Source of the DNA: Clostridia bacterium
Lineage (GTDB): Bacteria; Bacillota; Clostridia; Christensenellales; CAG-917
Length of the DNA stretch: 64,000 nt
Reading direction: 5' to 3'
Assembly: GCA_017553325.1 (NCBI GenBank)
Contig: JAFZMH010000004.1
Coordinates: 1 to 64,000, forward strand
Notes under the pieces: model-generated
Seen by the model: the letters and a program-made list of their open reading frames with translations, nothing else
Databases searched by the model: none
What the model was told of the DNA's origin: nothing
Translations under genes and position numbers: made by a program
Shown: positions 1 through 9,018 of the stretch, in pieces
Layout: every line of letters begins with the position of its first letter
How positions within the stretch are numbered: the first letter of the stretch is position 1

Positions 1-26
1 CCTTTTTATGTTAGCGTTTTAAAACT

Positions 27-141
27 GCGATTATTTGGATGATAGGCGCGACAGAGTGCCGTGAACGGCAAACCCAATGTACTAAAGCGTACATGATTTG
101 ACGGGCGCGGCGCTCTAACAATGCATATCGCCAAATAGCGC
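27..141. other. Structured intergenic element downstream of pgi
   Basis: The 144 bases left of pgi hold no gene but several nested inverted repeats. An outer stem joins TATTTGG (32-38) to CCAAATA (131-137), extended by GCG (27-29) with CGC (139-141). Inside lie AGAGTGCC (53-60) against GGCGCTCT (109-116), a TGCCG/CGGCA hairpin (57-70) and an ATGTAC/GTACAT hairpin (77-94). Read on the minus strand it is the 3' region of the pgi transcript. That strand's order (outer stem, AT-rich hairpin, hairpin with a TTCA loop, then CTG and CGCG) resembles the tRNA-tail elements at 13.7 and 49.4 kb. No U-run follows, so a simple terminator is unlikely. Function and strand are uncertain. Confidence 0.4.
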
Positions 142-144
142 GGT

Positions 145-1539
145 TTAGATGATGTATTTTGCGTTCTTCTTAGGAGCATTTGCAAGCTCTTCACGCTTTG
201 CCTCATAGCCCTTGCGGTTGAACATCGCGTAAGTCGCGTTCTTGCCCTCTTCGACGCCCGGTTGATTGAAGGTGTCGATGTTGAGCATCTTGCCGCAATA
301 TGCGGTTTCGAGTTGGAAGAACATCATAAGTCCGCCGATTGTGGACGCGCTGACTTCGTCAAGCAAAATCGTGCGGTTCAAGTGTTTGGAACGAGTGAGC
401 GCGTATTCCGTCGCCCTTCTCTCCGTGTTGATGAGTTCCTGCATCGTATGACCGCAGAGGAAATTGACGTCCGGGAATTCTTCCGCGCCTTGCGGAATTT
501 CCACGTTGCCACGGAAACGCTCTACGCCTATCAAGGTTATGACCTTATCAAACGGACCTTCCGTGTAGAGTTGAACCTGTGAGTGTTGGTCCGTGACGCC
601 GAGTGCCTTGACGGGGGTTTGTCCTTTATGTACGACCTTGCCGTCGAAATCGACAGCTTTGCCGAGGCTCTCGCCCCAGAGTTGGCAATACCAGTCCGCC
701 ATAAGTTTCAAGCTGTCCGCATAAGGCATCATGACGGAGACGTTTGCGCCCTTCTCTTCCATTGCAATATATTGGAGCACCGCCGCCATGAGCGCGGGGT
801 TTTTGTACGGGTCGGAACTGTTGCAAGCCTTGTCGACCTCAGCCGCTCCGCGGAGCATACCGATAATATCGATGCCGAGCACCGCCGCCGGAAGAAGACC
901 TACCGGGCAGAGTTCGGAAAACCTTCCGCCCACGCCGTCGGGAATAAAGTAGGTTTTGAAACCGTTGGCTTTTGCGAGTTTGATGAGGTTGCCCTTGGAC
1001 TCGGACGTCGTCGCGATGATGTGCTTTGCCCAGTCCTTGCCGAGTTTCTTCTTGAGAATGTCGGTGATGATGAGATATTGGCTCATCGTTTCGCTGGTCG
1101 CGCCGCTCTTGGTGATGACGTTGAACATCGTCTTTGCGGGGTCTACGACGTCGAGGAGCGCAAGCATTCTCTCGGGGTCTACGTTGTCTTCAACGTAGAA
1201 TTTGACTCCGCGCTTCTTGGGGTCGAGTTCGTTGTAATGAAGATGGCAAAGAGCATTGAACGCCGCCATGGGGCCGAGTGCGCTTCCGCCGATGCCGAGC
1301 ACGACGAAGTTGTCAAAATGCGCGCGTACTTCCGCCGCCGTGAAGATGATGTCTCTCACGATATCTTCTTGGTTGTACGGGAGTTCCGTCCAACCCATCC
1401 AGCCCTTGCCGCGATTTGCTTCGAGATACTCGTAGGAGTCTTTCGCTTTTTCGCGGAGCGCTTCGATTTGGCTCTCGGAAATACCCTTGTCGCCGAGTTG
1501 TTCTTGCATCATATTGTTGAAATCGAATTTAATTTGCAT
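145..1539 (-). CDS. pgi: Glucose-6-phosphate isomerase
   Basis: This cytosolic enzyme interconverts glucose 6-phosphate and fructose 6-phosphate at the top of glycolysis. The 464 residues match bacterial PGI length. Visible motifs are the sugar-phosphate-binding GIGGSALGP (82-90), SGATSE (145-150), the PGI signature GVGGRFSEL (202-210), and a QLWGESLGK segment matching the second PGI signature. The start follows a GGAGG Shine-Dalgarno sequence, and the gene overlaps the end of the upstream TIM-barrel gene by 11 bp, which suggests translational coupling. It is the last gene of a minus-strand run that begins with galE. With GalU and GalE it ties hexose phosphate to UDP-sugar supply. Confidence 0.96.
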   Translation of the reverse strand: MQIKFDFNNMMQEQLGDKGISESQIEALREKAKDSYEYLEANRGKGWMGWTELPYNQEDIVRDIIFTAAEVRAHFDNFVVLGIGGSALGPMAAFNALCHLHYNELDPKKRGVKFYVEDNVDPERMLALLDVVDPAKTMFNVITKSGATSETMSQYLIITDILKKKLGKDWAKHIIATTSESKGNLIKLAKANGFKTYFIPDGVGGRFSELCPVGLLPAAVLGIDIIGMLRGAAEVDKACNSSDPYKNPALMAAVLQYIAMEEKGANVSVMMPYADSLKLMADWYCQLWGESLGKAVDFDGKVVHKGQTPVKALGVTDQHSQVQLYTEGPFDKVITLIGVERFRGNVEIPQGAEEFPDVNFLCGHTMQELINTERRATEYALTRSKHLNRTILLDEVSASTIGGLMMFFQLETAYCGKMLNIDTFNQPGVEEGKNATYAMFNRKGYEAKREELANAPKKNAKYII

Positions 1540-2323
1540 TTTTTATGCCTCCGATAATATTTTTCAAATATTTTACCGACTTTTCGACCTGCGAATAGTC
1601 GTCGTAATCTTTTGCATACTGCTCTATGAGCAGAGGACCCTGATAGTTCATTGTTTGAAGGCGGGACACGAGTTCCTCAAACGGAAACTCTCCGTCGCCG
1701 ACCATACAAATCTCCCCGTCCCTATGGTCGGAAAGATGTACGTTTTTGAGGCTGTCACCCATTGCGTCCAAATACTCACGCCAGTCGTAGCCCGATTGCC
1801 ACGCCTGTTTTATGTCGAGTACCGAGCCGCAATTCGGGCAATACTTTTTGCACTCTTTAAAAAACTCCGGACGATTGAACACCGCCCAATGCACGTTTTC
1901 AAGGCACAAGGTTATTCCGTACTCTCTCGCAATCTCGCCGAGTTCAAACATACGCTTGCCCACGACGACGGGGTCGAAATTGTGCGTCTTTTTGAGCCTC
2001 GATTGCCCGTGGAAGGTGAATACCTTCGCCCCGAGAATCTGCCCTGCCCTCAAAACTTTTCTGAATATCTTTTCCATATCGGCGCGAGTCCTGTCCGCGG
2101 GGTTGAAAAGCTGAGGCTCGAACGTCGTGTTGAGCGAGTGCACGGAGTACACTTCAAGCCCGCCGAGTCTCTCTTTCAAAAGTTTTGCAAAGTCCTCTTC
2201 GTACTCCGAAAAGGTCGTGAGAAAAACTTCGCAACAATCTCCGCCGCAACGCCGAATGACCGAGAAACAGTCCTCGGTCAATTCTTTGAGAAAAAACGTC
2301 GCTGTCGATATGCCGACTTTCAT
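1529..2323 (-). CDS. TIM-barrel sugar phosphate isomerase/epimerase
   Basis: This 264-residue protein belongs to the xylose-isomerase-like / AP endonuclease 2 TIM-barrel superfamily. It begins MKVGISTATFF. It carries the family's scattered metal ligands: Glu in LENVHW, Asp in VLDIKQAW, His and Asp in NVHLSDHRDG, and Glu near the C-terminus in LIEQYAKD. The substrate cannot be told from sequence. The ATG at 2323 was chosen because its TAATG overlap with the hpf stop is typical coupling and because the fold starts there; an upstream extension would lie inside hpf. It ends 11 bp inside pgi, so a role in sugar isomerisation alongside PGI is plausible but inferred. Confidence 0.8.
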   Translation of the reverse strand: MKVGISTATFFLKELTEDCFSVIRRCGGDCCEVFLTTFSEYEEDFAKLLKERLGGLEVYSVHSLNTTFEPQLFNPADRTRADMEKIFRKVLRAGQILGAKVFTFHGQSRLKKTHNFDPVVVGKRMFELGEIAREYGITLCLENVHWAVFNRPEFFKECKKYCPNCGSVLDIKQAWQSGYDWREYLDAMGDSLKNVHLSDHRDGEICMVGDGEFPFEELVSRLQTMNYQGPLLIEQYAKDYDDYSQVEKSVKYLKNIIGGIKNAN

Positions 2324-2652
2324 TATGCCTCTTCTTCCTCGTACACGTTGGGAGAACCCTTCTTGTCCTTGCCCCAAATGTCCTTTTGCTTTCTCATTTG
2401 ACCGAGAAGTTTGGGGATGACTTCGTCCACGTTGTCAAACGGAGACGGTGAAACCGCTTGCGCGCGATAAGTGATGCCGTGCGTCGTCACGCTGGCGTCC
2501 GTCGTGTAGTCGCCGTTTTCAAGGGTGACGACAAATTTGACGAGCGCGTCTTCGTCGTCGAGACGACGTGCAATCTTGACGCACTTCTTCTCCGTGATTG
2601 CCTTCAAGGAGTCGCTTGGGTTGTAATTTTTTCCGAAAAGTTCAAGTTTCAT
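2323..2652 (-). CDS. hpf: Ribosome hibernation promoting factor, short form
   Basis: This 109-residue HPF/RaiA-family protein binds the 30S subunit in resting cells and shields idle ribosomes. The beta-alpha fold pattern is recognisable: an N-terminal strand (MKLELFGKNYNPSDSLKA), a basic helix, and DYTTDASVTTHGITYRA. It lacks the C-terminal dimerisation domain of the long HPF common in Firmicutes, so it is the short type. An AGGAGG sequence precedes the ATG. It sits between clpC and the TIM-barrel gene in one transcription direction, grouping stationary-phase ribosome protection with proteolysis. The 92-bp gap to clpC holds a perfect GTTTTCGCGAAAAC palindrome (2730-2743). Confidence 0.88.
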   Translation of the reverse strand: MKLELFGKNYNPSDSLKAITEKKCVKIARRLDDEDALVKFVVTLENGDYTTDASVTTHGITYRAQAVSPSPFDNVDEVIPKLLGQMRKQKDIWGKDKKGSPNVYEEEEA

Positions 2653-2744
2653 AAACTACCTCCTGAAAATCTTTTCTTTTCCGATTGTTGAAAACGCTTT
2701 GCATATTCAACACACATTTTTCATTTTTTGTTTTCGCGAAAACT

Positions 2745-5255
2745 TCACAGTTTTTGACGTTCCACGTCAAAAGTCAATTCGTTCCCGTCAAAGTCCACGG
2801 TCACGCTGTCGCTCGGCAGTATCTCGCCGAGGATGATTTTTTCGCTCAACTTGTCTTCGACAAGTCTGTTTATCGTCCTGCGCAGAGGTCTCGCGCCGTA
2901 CTCGGCGTCGTAGCCTTGCGAAACGACGTAGTCCTTTGCGTTCTTTGTGAACGCGACATCTATATCTCTCTCGTCGAGACGCTTTGCAAGCGCCTTGAAC
3001 ATGAGATCGGCAATCTTCAAAAGACTTGCCTTTTCAAGTTTTTTGAACACGACGATTTCGTCTATGCGGTTGACGATTTCCGGTTTCATACTCTCTTTGA
3101 GAGCGGCGATATGTCTCTCTCTTGCGTTGTCTACGACGTTTTCGCTCTCCCCCGTGAAGCCGAGAGTGCGACGAGGTTCGCTCGCCTCTTTCGCGCCTAT
3201 GTTGGACGTCATAATCACGACGGTGTTTTTGAAACTCACCACTCTGCCGTGGCTGTCCGTCAGTCTGCCGTCCTCAAGTATTTGAAGGAGAATATTGTAG
3301 ATGTCCGGATGCCCTTTTTCGATTTCATCGAAAAGAACGACGGAATACGGCTTTCTCCTCACCTTTTCCGTGAGTTGTCCGCCCTCTTCAAAACCTACGA
3401 GACCGGGCGCGGAGCCTATGAGTCTCGACACGTTTTCCTTTTGCATATACTCGCTCATGTCGATACGTATTAGCAAATCTTCGTCTCCGAACAAAGCGGA
3501 CGCAAGCGCCTTTGCAAGCTCCGTCTTGCCGACGCCCGTCGGTCCTAGGAAGATAAACGAGCCTATCGGACGCTTCGGGTCCTTGAGCCCCGCTCTCGCG
3601 CGCTTGACGGCACGCGCGACTGCGCCGCACGCCTCGTCCTGCCCGATAACGCGAGCTTTCAATATGTTTTCAAGTCCCGCAAGTTTCTCGCTCTCGCCCT
3701 CGGTTATCTTTTTGACGGGGATACCAGTCCAGTTGCCCACGACCTCAGCTATCTCGTCCTCGCCAATCGAAAGCGTCGTGTTCGCGCGTTTTTCGCGCCA
3801 CATAACCTCCGCTCTCTCCATAGCCTCGCCGAGTGCGTTCAAAGAGGTTTGATAGGCGTCGCATTTTTTGTAATCTTTTTTGCGCAGAGCCTCGTTCAGT
3901 TCGAGTTCGGTCTGCTTAATCTTTGCTTCGAGTTCGCGTATCTCCTGCGGAGTCGTAAAATTGAAAATCTTCTTCCTTGACGCCGCTTCGTCGATAAGGT
4001 CGATTGCCTTGTCAGGCAAAAACCTGTCCGTGATGTATCTGTCCGACAAAATCGCCGCGGAAGAAATCGCTTCGTCCGTGATTTCCACTCCGTGGTGCGC
4101 CTCGTACTTGGATTTCAACCCTTGCAAAATTTCAATAGTATCGTTTACGGACGGTTCTTCCACGAGAATTTGCTGAAAACGACGCTCGAGCGCGGGGTCC
4201 TTTTCGAATTGTTTTCTGAACTCCTCTATCGTCGTTGCGCCAATCGTCTGTAGCTCTCCTCTCGCGAGCATGGGCTTCAAGATGTTCGCAACGTCAAGTC
4301 CGCCCTCGCTGGAGCCCGCTTTCAATATCGTGTGAATTTCGTCTATGAACAGGATGATGTTTCCGTTTTGCTTTATGCCGTTGAGCGCGGCTTTGAGCCT
4401 CTCTTCAAAGTCGCCCCTGTATCTCGTCCCCGCGACGAGCGAGGTGAGATCGAGAGAGAAAACCGTCTTTCCGCGCAGAGCGTCCGGCACCTCTCCGTTC
4501 ACTATGGCTTGCGCGAGACCGTCCACGACGGCGGATTTGCCGACGCCGGGTTCGCCGATTAAGACGGGGTTGTTCTTCGTGCGTCTGCAAAGGACTTGTA
4601 TGAGACGCTCGGTCTCCTTGCCTCTGCCGATGACGGGGTCGAGCTTGCCGTCTTTCGCCTTCTTCGTGAGGTCGGTGCCGAATTTTGATAAATCAAAATT
4701 TGCATCCGCCGTATTATCATTGTCGAATTGCTTGTTTTGCAAGGAAAAATCGTTTTGTTTGAGCGGAGTTTGCTTGTAGCTTTCAAGTATATCGTTGACC
4801 TTGTTCGCGCCGGACGCACCGCACATAGACGGCTTGTTTCCGCTGTTTTTCACTATGGCGTCGTAGGTCATACGTTGCAGGGTTTCGGTGTCTATTCCAG
4901 CATTTTGAAGCAAGGACGTAGCAACCGACGCAGGCTCGTCGAGCATGGCGTAAAGTATATGTTCGGTCCCGACCAATCTGCAACCGAGCGACTCCGCAAC
5001 GTCGCGAGCGTCGTCAATCACCCGACGGGCGTTTTTGGACATCTCGACGCTCTTGACGACGGCGTAGAACTCAAAGAGTTTGACGAAATTCTCCGCCTTT
5101 AAACCGCACGCGTTCAAAAGACGTCTCGAGGTGGAGTTCTCCACTCTCAAAAGTCCGTACAGAAGGTGTTCGGTACACACGAGTCCGCCCGTTTCCGTGG
5201 CGAGTTCGCTCGCATATTCGAGCACTTTTTTGGAGTTGTCAGAAAAATTTAACAT
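2745..5255 (-). CDS. clpC: ATP-dependent Clp protease ATPase subunit ClpC
   Basis: ClpC is the AAA+ unfoldase that feeds substrates to ClpP in the cytosol. In 836 residues one sees the two ClpN repeats (about 1-135), Walker A of AAA-1 (GEPGVGKS, 234-241), a middle region with a UVR-like helix pair (about 440-490), Walker A of AAA-2 (GPTGVGKT, 571-578), and an LGF tripeptide (698-700) matching the ClpP-docking loop. It overlaps the upstream mcsA-mcsB fusion by 7 bp, matching the classical mcsA-mcsB-clpC order. In Bacillus subtilis, McsB arginine phosphorylation marks substrates for ClpCP. No clpP and no CtsR heptad repeat are visible nearby. Confidence 0.97.
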   Translation of the reverse strand: MLNFSDNSKKVLEYASELATETGGLVCTEHLLYGLLRVENSTSRRLLNACGLKAENFVKLFEFYAVVKSVEMSKNARRVIDDARDVAESLGCRLVGTEHILYAMLDEPASVATSLLQNAGIDTETLQRMTYDAIVKNSGNKPSMCGASGANKVNDILESYKQTPLKQNDFSLQNKQFDNDNTADANFDLSKFGTDLTKKAKDGKLDPVIGRGKETERLIQVLCRRTKNNPVLIGEPGVGKSAVVDGLAQAIVNGEVPDALRGKTVFSLDLTSLVAGTRYRGDFEERLKAALNGIKQNGNIILFIDEIHTILKAGSSEGGLDVANILKPMLARGELQTIGATTIEEFRKQFEKDPALERRFQQILVEEPSVNDTIEILQGLKSKYEAHHGVEITDEAISSAAILSDRYITDRFLPDKAIDLIDEAASRKKIFNFTTPQEIRELEAKIKQTELELNEALRKKDYKKCDAYQTSLNALGEAMERAEVMWREKRANTTLSIGEDEIAEVVGNWTGIPVKKITEGESEKLAGLENILKARVIGQDEACGAVARAVKRARAGLKDPKRPIGSFIFLGPTGVGKTELAKALASALFGDEDLLIRIDMSEYMQKENVSRLIGSAPGLVGFEEGGQLTEKVRRKPYSVVLFDEIEKGHPDIYNILLQILEDGRLTDSHGRVVSFKNTVVIMTSNIGAKEASEPRRTLGFTGESENVVDNARERHIAALKESMKPEIVNRIDEIVVFKKLEKASLLKIADLMFKALAKRLDERDIDVAFTKNAKDYVVSQGYDAEYGARPLRRTINRLVEDKLSEKIILGEILPSDSVTVDFDGNELTFDVERQKL

Positions 5256-6733
5256 CTTCCCTCCGTAAGTACCGCCCTGACTATCTCCGCGCGGAGGTCG
5301 GACGGGTGTTCACGTCTATTCTTTATCGCGATTTCGATTGACGCAGGCGAACACAGAAGTTCGAGTTTGTCAATCTGCGAAATTTTGAGTTTTGTGGGCA
5401 GGACGCCCAGTATCACGCCGAGTTTGAGATTGGATACGGCAGAGGCAAATTCGTCGAACTCCAACCTTCCTGCGTTGAACAAGAAGTTATAACTTCTTGT
5501 GATTTCGTCTAAAAAACTTTCCCCCTCGTCCGATACGAGTTTTTCGAGCGCGACTCTTTCAAAGTAACACATATTTTCAACCGCTTCTTCCACTTGCGCA
5601 ATCGTCGTCCTTTCGTCGACGCCCAGCGTCCTCGAGTTGGAGATTTGGTAAACGTCGTTCTGCGCTTCGCTTCCCTCGCCGAAGATACCGCGAATGGTGA
5701 GTCCGTACGCCTTTTTGAATTTGTCGAGCGCGTCATCTATCGCTCCCGCTCGCCTGAGCGCAGGCAAGAACACCATCACGGACGCTCTCATCCCCGTCCC
5801 TACGTTCGTGGGGCACGCGGTCAAAAAGCCGAGTTCATCGTCGTAGGCTATGGGCAGGTTGCGCATAAGATTGTCGTCGTAAACGTTAAGACGTTTATAT
5901 GCGGTTTTCAGGTTGAAACCATCCACCACGCATTGCTCGCGGACGTGGTCTTCCTCGTTTATCATAACGCTGAAACCCGTGTCGCCGCCGTCCACTATGA
6001 CCGCGCCGTTTTCCTCGTTGTTGGCAAGGTTCAAAGATATGACGTGTCTCTCGATGAGCACCTTCTTTTGGGACTTGTCAAGGTCGCAAATTCTTCGCAC
6101 TCGAGCGTCGAATACGCCGAGGGACGCAAGATACGCGCCTAAAATCTCGTCTTCGACGTTGTGACAGTATGGTTGCATCTTCCTCGGAAACACGAGCCCT
6201 TTGACGTTTCTCGCAAGCCTTATTCTCGAAGAGATGACCAAGGGTTCAGTCAGTTCCTTCGCGCTGCACTCGTCGGCGGTTTTAAATCTCTTTTTGCCAC
6301 CGTAGAAATCGCCGCCGAGAATTCTGTCGATATAATTCCCGTCCGTCGCGAAACTCGGCAAGTCTCTATAAAGCGTCTTTGAGGTCGCGCCGCGACGATT
6401 TAGGTCGAAAGGTATACACCTCTTGCCGATATGTCTCGTCGCGCCCTGCACTTCGCTTGACACGTCGAGAGCGTACGCGCGCATATTCGCATAGCAGCTC
6501 GGACACCCGAACAGAAACGAGTTTTCAAATTCCTGCACGTCGGTCCCGCAAAAAACGCATTCTTTTGAGTTGAATTTGCGTATTCTATCCACCTCGATTT
6601 GCGGGTTTACGCCGTTTTTCAAGAGAGAACGGTAGCACGCCTCGCAATAGGCGTACTCCACCTTGACGTTATTCTTTACGGCGTGGTCGACGAGAGTCCC
6701 TTCCCGTTTTCCGCAGATGTCGCAAATTCTCAC
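5249..6733 (-). CDS. mcsB: McsA-McsB fusion: protein arginine kinase with zinc-finger activator domain
   Basis: This 494-residue protein joins two proteins that are separate in Bacillus. Residues 1-105 are McsA-like: four CxxC pairs (C4/C7, C30/C33, C59/C62, C77/C80) and an HIGK segment like the McsA linker. From about residue 165 it is the McsB arginine kinase: SSRIRLARN (168-176), NEEDHVRE (259-266), [12 protein letters not shown] (307-318) and GEGSEA (352-357). The C-terminal UVR helix pair of normal McsA is absent, replaced by a short linker. The start is GTG with AAAGGTG upstream. It overlaps clpC by 7 bp, and no ctsR is adjacent; the preceding gene is galU. It probably marks proteins by phospho-arginine for ClpC. 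Confidence 0.93.
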   Translation of the reverse strand: MRICDICGKREGTLVDHAVKNNVKVEYAYCEACYRSLLKNGVNPQIEVDRIRKFNSKECVFCGTDVQEFENSFLFGCPSCYANMRAYALDVSSEVQGATRHIGKRCIPFDLNRRGATSKTLYRDLPSFATDGNYIDRILGGDFYGGKKRFKTADECSAKELTEPLVISSRIRLARNVKGLVFPRKMQPYCHNVEDEILGAYLASLGVFDARVRRICDLDKSQKKVLIERHVISLNLANNEENGAVIVDGGDTGFSVMINEEDHVREQCVVDGFNLKTAYKRLNVYDDNLMRNLPIAYDDELGFLTACPTNVGTGMRASVMVFLPALRRAGAIDDALDKFKKAYGLTIRGIFGEGSEAQNDVYQISNSRTLGVDERTTIAQVEEAVENMCYFERVALEKLVSDEGESFLDEITRSYNFLFNAGRLEFDEFASAVSNLKLGVILGVLPTKLKISQIDKLELLCSPASIEIAIKNRREHPSDLRAEIVRAVLTEGRC

Positions 6734-6772
6734 AAAACACCTTTATTCGTTGTTAAATTGCAGAGCAATTTA

Positions 6773-7642
6773 TCAGTCGAGTTTCAAAGATTTCAAATAT
6801 TCTTTTACACCCTCTTTGAGTTCCTCTTTTCGGAGAGAAAACTCGATTGCGGCTTCCAAAAAGCCCTGTTTGTTGCCGATGTCGTATCTTCTCGCCTCAA
6901 ACTCGCAAGCGTACACGTTTTTGGGTTCCTCGGCGAGCAGGCTGATAGCGTCCGTAAGATAAGTTTCGCCGTTTTTGACGGGTGCTTTCAAGAGCGCGCC
7001 GAAGATATCTTTGGTCAAAACGTATCTCCCGAGAGATACGAGTTTGCTCGGAAGTTCCGCCTTCGGCTTTTCGATAATACCTCTGACCTCCGTGGTTTTG
7101 TCGTCGAGTACGTCGCCGACGACCATAACTCCGCAACGTCTTGCAATCTCCTCGGGCGGACATTGACAACCGACTATCGTCTTGCCTCCCGTCCTCTCGT
7201 ACGCGTCGATGAGCTGTTTCGTGACGGGCGCGCCTTCCGTGTACATGACGTCGTCGCCGAATAAGACCGCAAACGGCTCGTCTCCGACGAAATCTCTCGC
7301 CACCATGAGCGCCATACCGTTGCCGTTCATCTTCTCCTGTACGCCGAAATGAATTTTTACGCCGTAGTCCTTGTTTGCAAGTTCGAGTTCAAGCGTCTTC
7401 CCGACGCTTTCGAGTTGTTGATTCAATGCCTCGTTTGGTTGAAAAAGACGTTTTACGTCTTGTTTTTGCGGGGAGATGATGATAAACACCTCTTCAATGC
7501 CCGAATTTGCCGCCTCTTCCACGATATAGGAGAGCGCGGGCGTGTCGACTATCGGGAATAATTCCTTGGGCACGACCTTCGTTGCGGGCAAAAACCTCGT
7601 ACCGAAACCGGCGCAAGGTATGATTGCTTTTTTTACCGTCAT
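6773..7642 (-). CDS. galU: UTP-glucose-1-phosphate uridylyltransferase
   Basis: GalU makes UDP-glucose from UTP and glucose 1-phosphate. The 289-residue protein opens with the nucleotidyltransferase signature (AIIPCAGFGTRFLPATK), followed by KELFPIVD, the LFGDD metal-binding segment and GRYVLTKDIF. The ATG at 7642 was preferred over an in-frame GTG nine bases upstream because TAGGTGAT sits just before it. Together with galE upstream it supplies UDP-glucose and UDP-galactose for envelope glycans. A small AAATTGC/GCAATTT hairpin (6755-6771) separates it from mcsA-mcsB. Confidence 0.95.
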   Translation of the reverse strand: MTVKKAIIPCAGFGTRFLPATKVVPKELFPIVDTPALSYIVEEAANSGIEEVFIIISPQKQDVKRLFQPNEALNQQLESVGKTLELELANKDYGVKIHFGVQEKMNGNGMALMVARDFVGDEPFAVLFGDDVMYTEGAPVTKQLIDAYERTGGKTIVGCQCPPEEIARRCGVMVVGDVLDDKTTEVRGIIEKPKAELPSKLVSLGRYVLTKDIFGALLKAPVKNGETYLTDAISLLAEEPKNVYACEFEARRYDIGNKQGFLEAAIEFSLRKEELKEGVKEYLKSLKLD

Positions 7643-7666
7643 AATTATCACCTAAAACGCAATGGC

Positions 7667-7684
7667 AGGACAATACATTGTCCT
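7667..7684 (-). other. Intercistronic hairpin between galE and galU
   Basis: AGGACAA and TTGTCCT form a perfect 7-bp stem with a four-base loop in the 56-bp galE-galU gap. No U-run follows on the minus strand, so it is more likely an RNA-stability or processing element than a terminator. Confidence 0.35.
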
Positions 7685-7698
7685 ATTTGCAAAAACCG

Positions 7699-8685
7699 TT
7701 ATTTGTTGTAGCCGTTCTTGTGGGTGGAGTGCCACTTCCACGCGGACGCGATTATGCTTTCGAGACTGTCGTATTGCGGGTTCCAGCCGAGTTCTTTCTT
7801 TATCTTTGCGCTGGAAGCAACGAGCGTCGCGGGGTCTCCTGGACGTCTCGCTTCAACTTGACGTTTGATTTTGAGCCCCGTCACCTTTTCCGTCATATCA
7901 ATGACTTCCTTGACGCTGAAACCGTTGCCGTTGCCGAGGTTGTAATACGTGGACTTTCCGCCCTTCTTCAAGTAGTCGAGAGCGCGGATATGCGCGTCGG
8001 CAAGGTCGGTGATATGAATGTAGTCTCTGACGCAAGTTCCGTCCGGCGTCGGGTAGTCGTCGCCGTAGATGCCGATGTGGTCTCTCGTGCCGTTTGCAAC
8101 CTGCAAGATGATTGGGATGAGGTGGGACTCGGGGTTGTGTGCTTCACCGATTTCACCGCTCTTGTGCGCGCCCGCTGCGTTAAAATAACGCAGAGCAACG
8201 TATTTCAGCCCGTACGCCTTGTCGTAATCTTGCATAAATTGCTCCATCATGAGTTTGGTTTGTCCGTAGACGCTCGTCGGGTTTTGCGGAGTCTGTTCCG
8301 TGATGAGCCCGTCCCCTTGGTCGCCGTAAGTTGCGGCGGATGACGAGAACACGAGATACTTGACGTTCTCGGCAATCATAGCGTCGAGAAGCGCGAGCGT
8401 GCCCGCCACGTTGTTGTGATAATACTTTGCGGGGTTGACCATACTCTCGCCAACGAGCGAAAACGCCGCGAAATGAATGACGGAGTCAACGTCGTATTTT
8501 TTGAAAGTCTCGCGAAGAAGTTCGACATCAAAGATGTCGCCCTTGACAAACGGCACGTCCTTCGGGACAGACTCGATGTGCCCCGTGACGAGGTTGTCGT
8601 AGACGACTACGCCGATACCGCGCTCTTGAAGTTCACGAACGCAATGAGAACCGATATAACCTGCTCCACCTGTGACTAAAATCAT
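7699..8685 (-). CDS. galE: UDP-glucose 4-epimerase
   Basis: GalE interconverts UDP-glucose and UDP-galactose using bound NAD. The 328-residue product starts MILVTGGAGYIGSH, the Rossmann dinucleotide-binding motif. It has the catalytic SSSAATYG...SVYGQTK pattern (Tyr and Lys of the YxxxK motif) and the RYFNAAGAH segment typical of GalE. The ATG at 8685 was chosen for the AAGGAG eight bases upstream and because the Rossmann strand begins there; upstream in-frame codons encode an unlikely Arg-rich leader. It is the first gene of the minus-strand run, driven by a promoter at 8759-8787. Confidence 0.95.
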   Translation of the reverse strand: MILVTGGAGYIGSHCVRELQERGIGVVVYDNLVTGHIESVPKDVPFVKGDIFDVELLRETFKKYDVDSVIHFAAFSLVGESMVNPAKYYHNNVAGTLALLDAMIAENVKYLVFSSSAATYGDQGDGLITEQTPQNPTSVYGQTKLMMEQFMQDYDKAYGLKYVALRYFNAAGAHKSGEIGEAHNPESHLIPIILQVANGTRDHIGIYGDDYPTPDGTCVRDYIHITDLADAHIRALDYLKKGGKSTYYNLGNGNGFSVKEVIDMTEKVTGLKIKRQVEARRPGDPATLVASSAKIKKELGWNPQYDSLESIIASAWKWHSTHKNGYNK

Positions 8686-8758
8686 AAATTTTCTCCTTAA
8701 AGCGCGCGCCGTGCGAGCAAAACGCCCACGTATTCGCGCAATATAATATTCTTGAAAC

Positions 8759-8787
8759 ATTATATCTTATCTAAAATGATTTTGCAA
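8759..8787 (-). promoter_or_regulatory. galE operon promoter
   Basis: On the minus strand TTGCAA (8782-8787) and a perfect TATAAT (8759-8764) are separated by 17 bp. This gives a leader of about 67 nt before galE. The rest of the 333-bp galE-dinB gap (to 9018) is AT-rich with no further recognisable feature except the dinB promoter. Confidence 0.7.
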
Positions 8788-8982
8788 GACAAAACCGCAA
8801 TTTTGAACCGCGTTTTTGCAAAAATATGATTTTGAACCGCAAACGTCAAAAAGCCGATTTTTCGACAAGTTTTTAAAATTTAATGGTGTTAGAATAGCGA
8901 TTTTTTGCATTTAACTGCATTAGATAGCCCATGCGTTCGACAAATATAAGTTTCAAAAAACCTCAAAATAATCGCTTTTGAG

Positions 8983-9012
8983 TTGTTTTCGGGACAAACA
9001 TCGGTGTATAAT
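8983..9012 (+). promoter_or_regulatory. dinB promoter, apparently giving a leaderless transcript
   Basis: A perfect TATAAT (9007-9012) ends six bases before the dinB ATG at 9019, with TTGTTT (8983-8988) 18 bp upstream as a weak -35. Transcription would start at or next to the A of the ATG. No Shine-Dalgarno sequence is visible, in contrast to most genes here, so a leaderless mRNA is likely. I found no LexA box. Confidence 0.5.
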
Positions 9013-9018
9013 AAACGT

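Noticed and set aside
583-1557. A 324-residue open frame opposite pgi
   Set aside because: Antisense to PGI, without initiation signals; long opposite frames are common in this genome because of its codon bias.
2653-2744. CtsR operator or terminator between clpC and hpf
   Set aside because: No GGTCAAA heptad repeats are visible, and the GTTTTCGCGAAAAC palindrome lacks a U-run.
8941-9018. LexA (SOS) box upstream of dinB
   Set aside because: No sequence close to the Firmicutes CGAAC-N4-GTTCG pattern is present.
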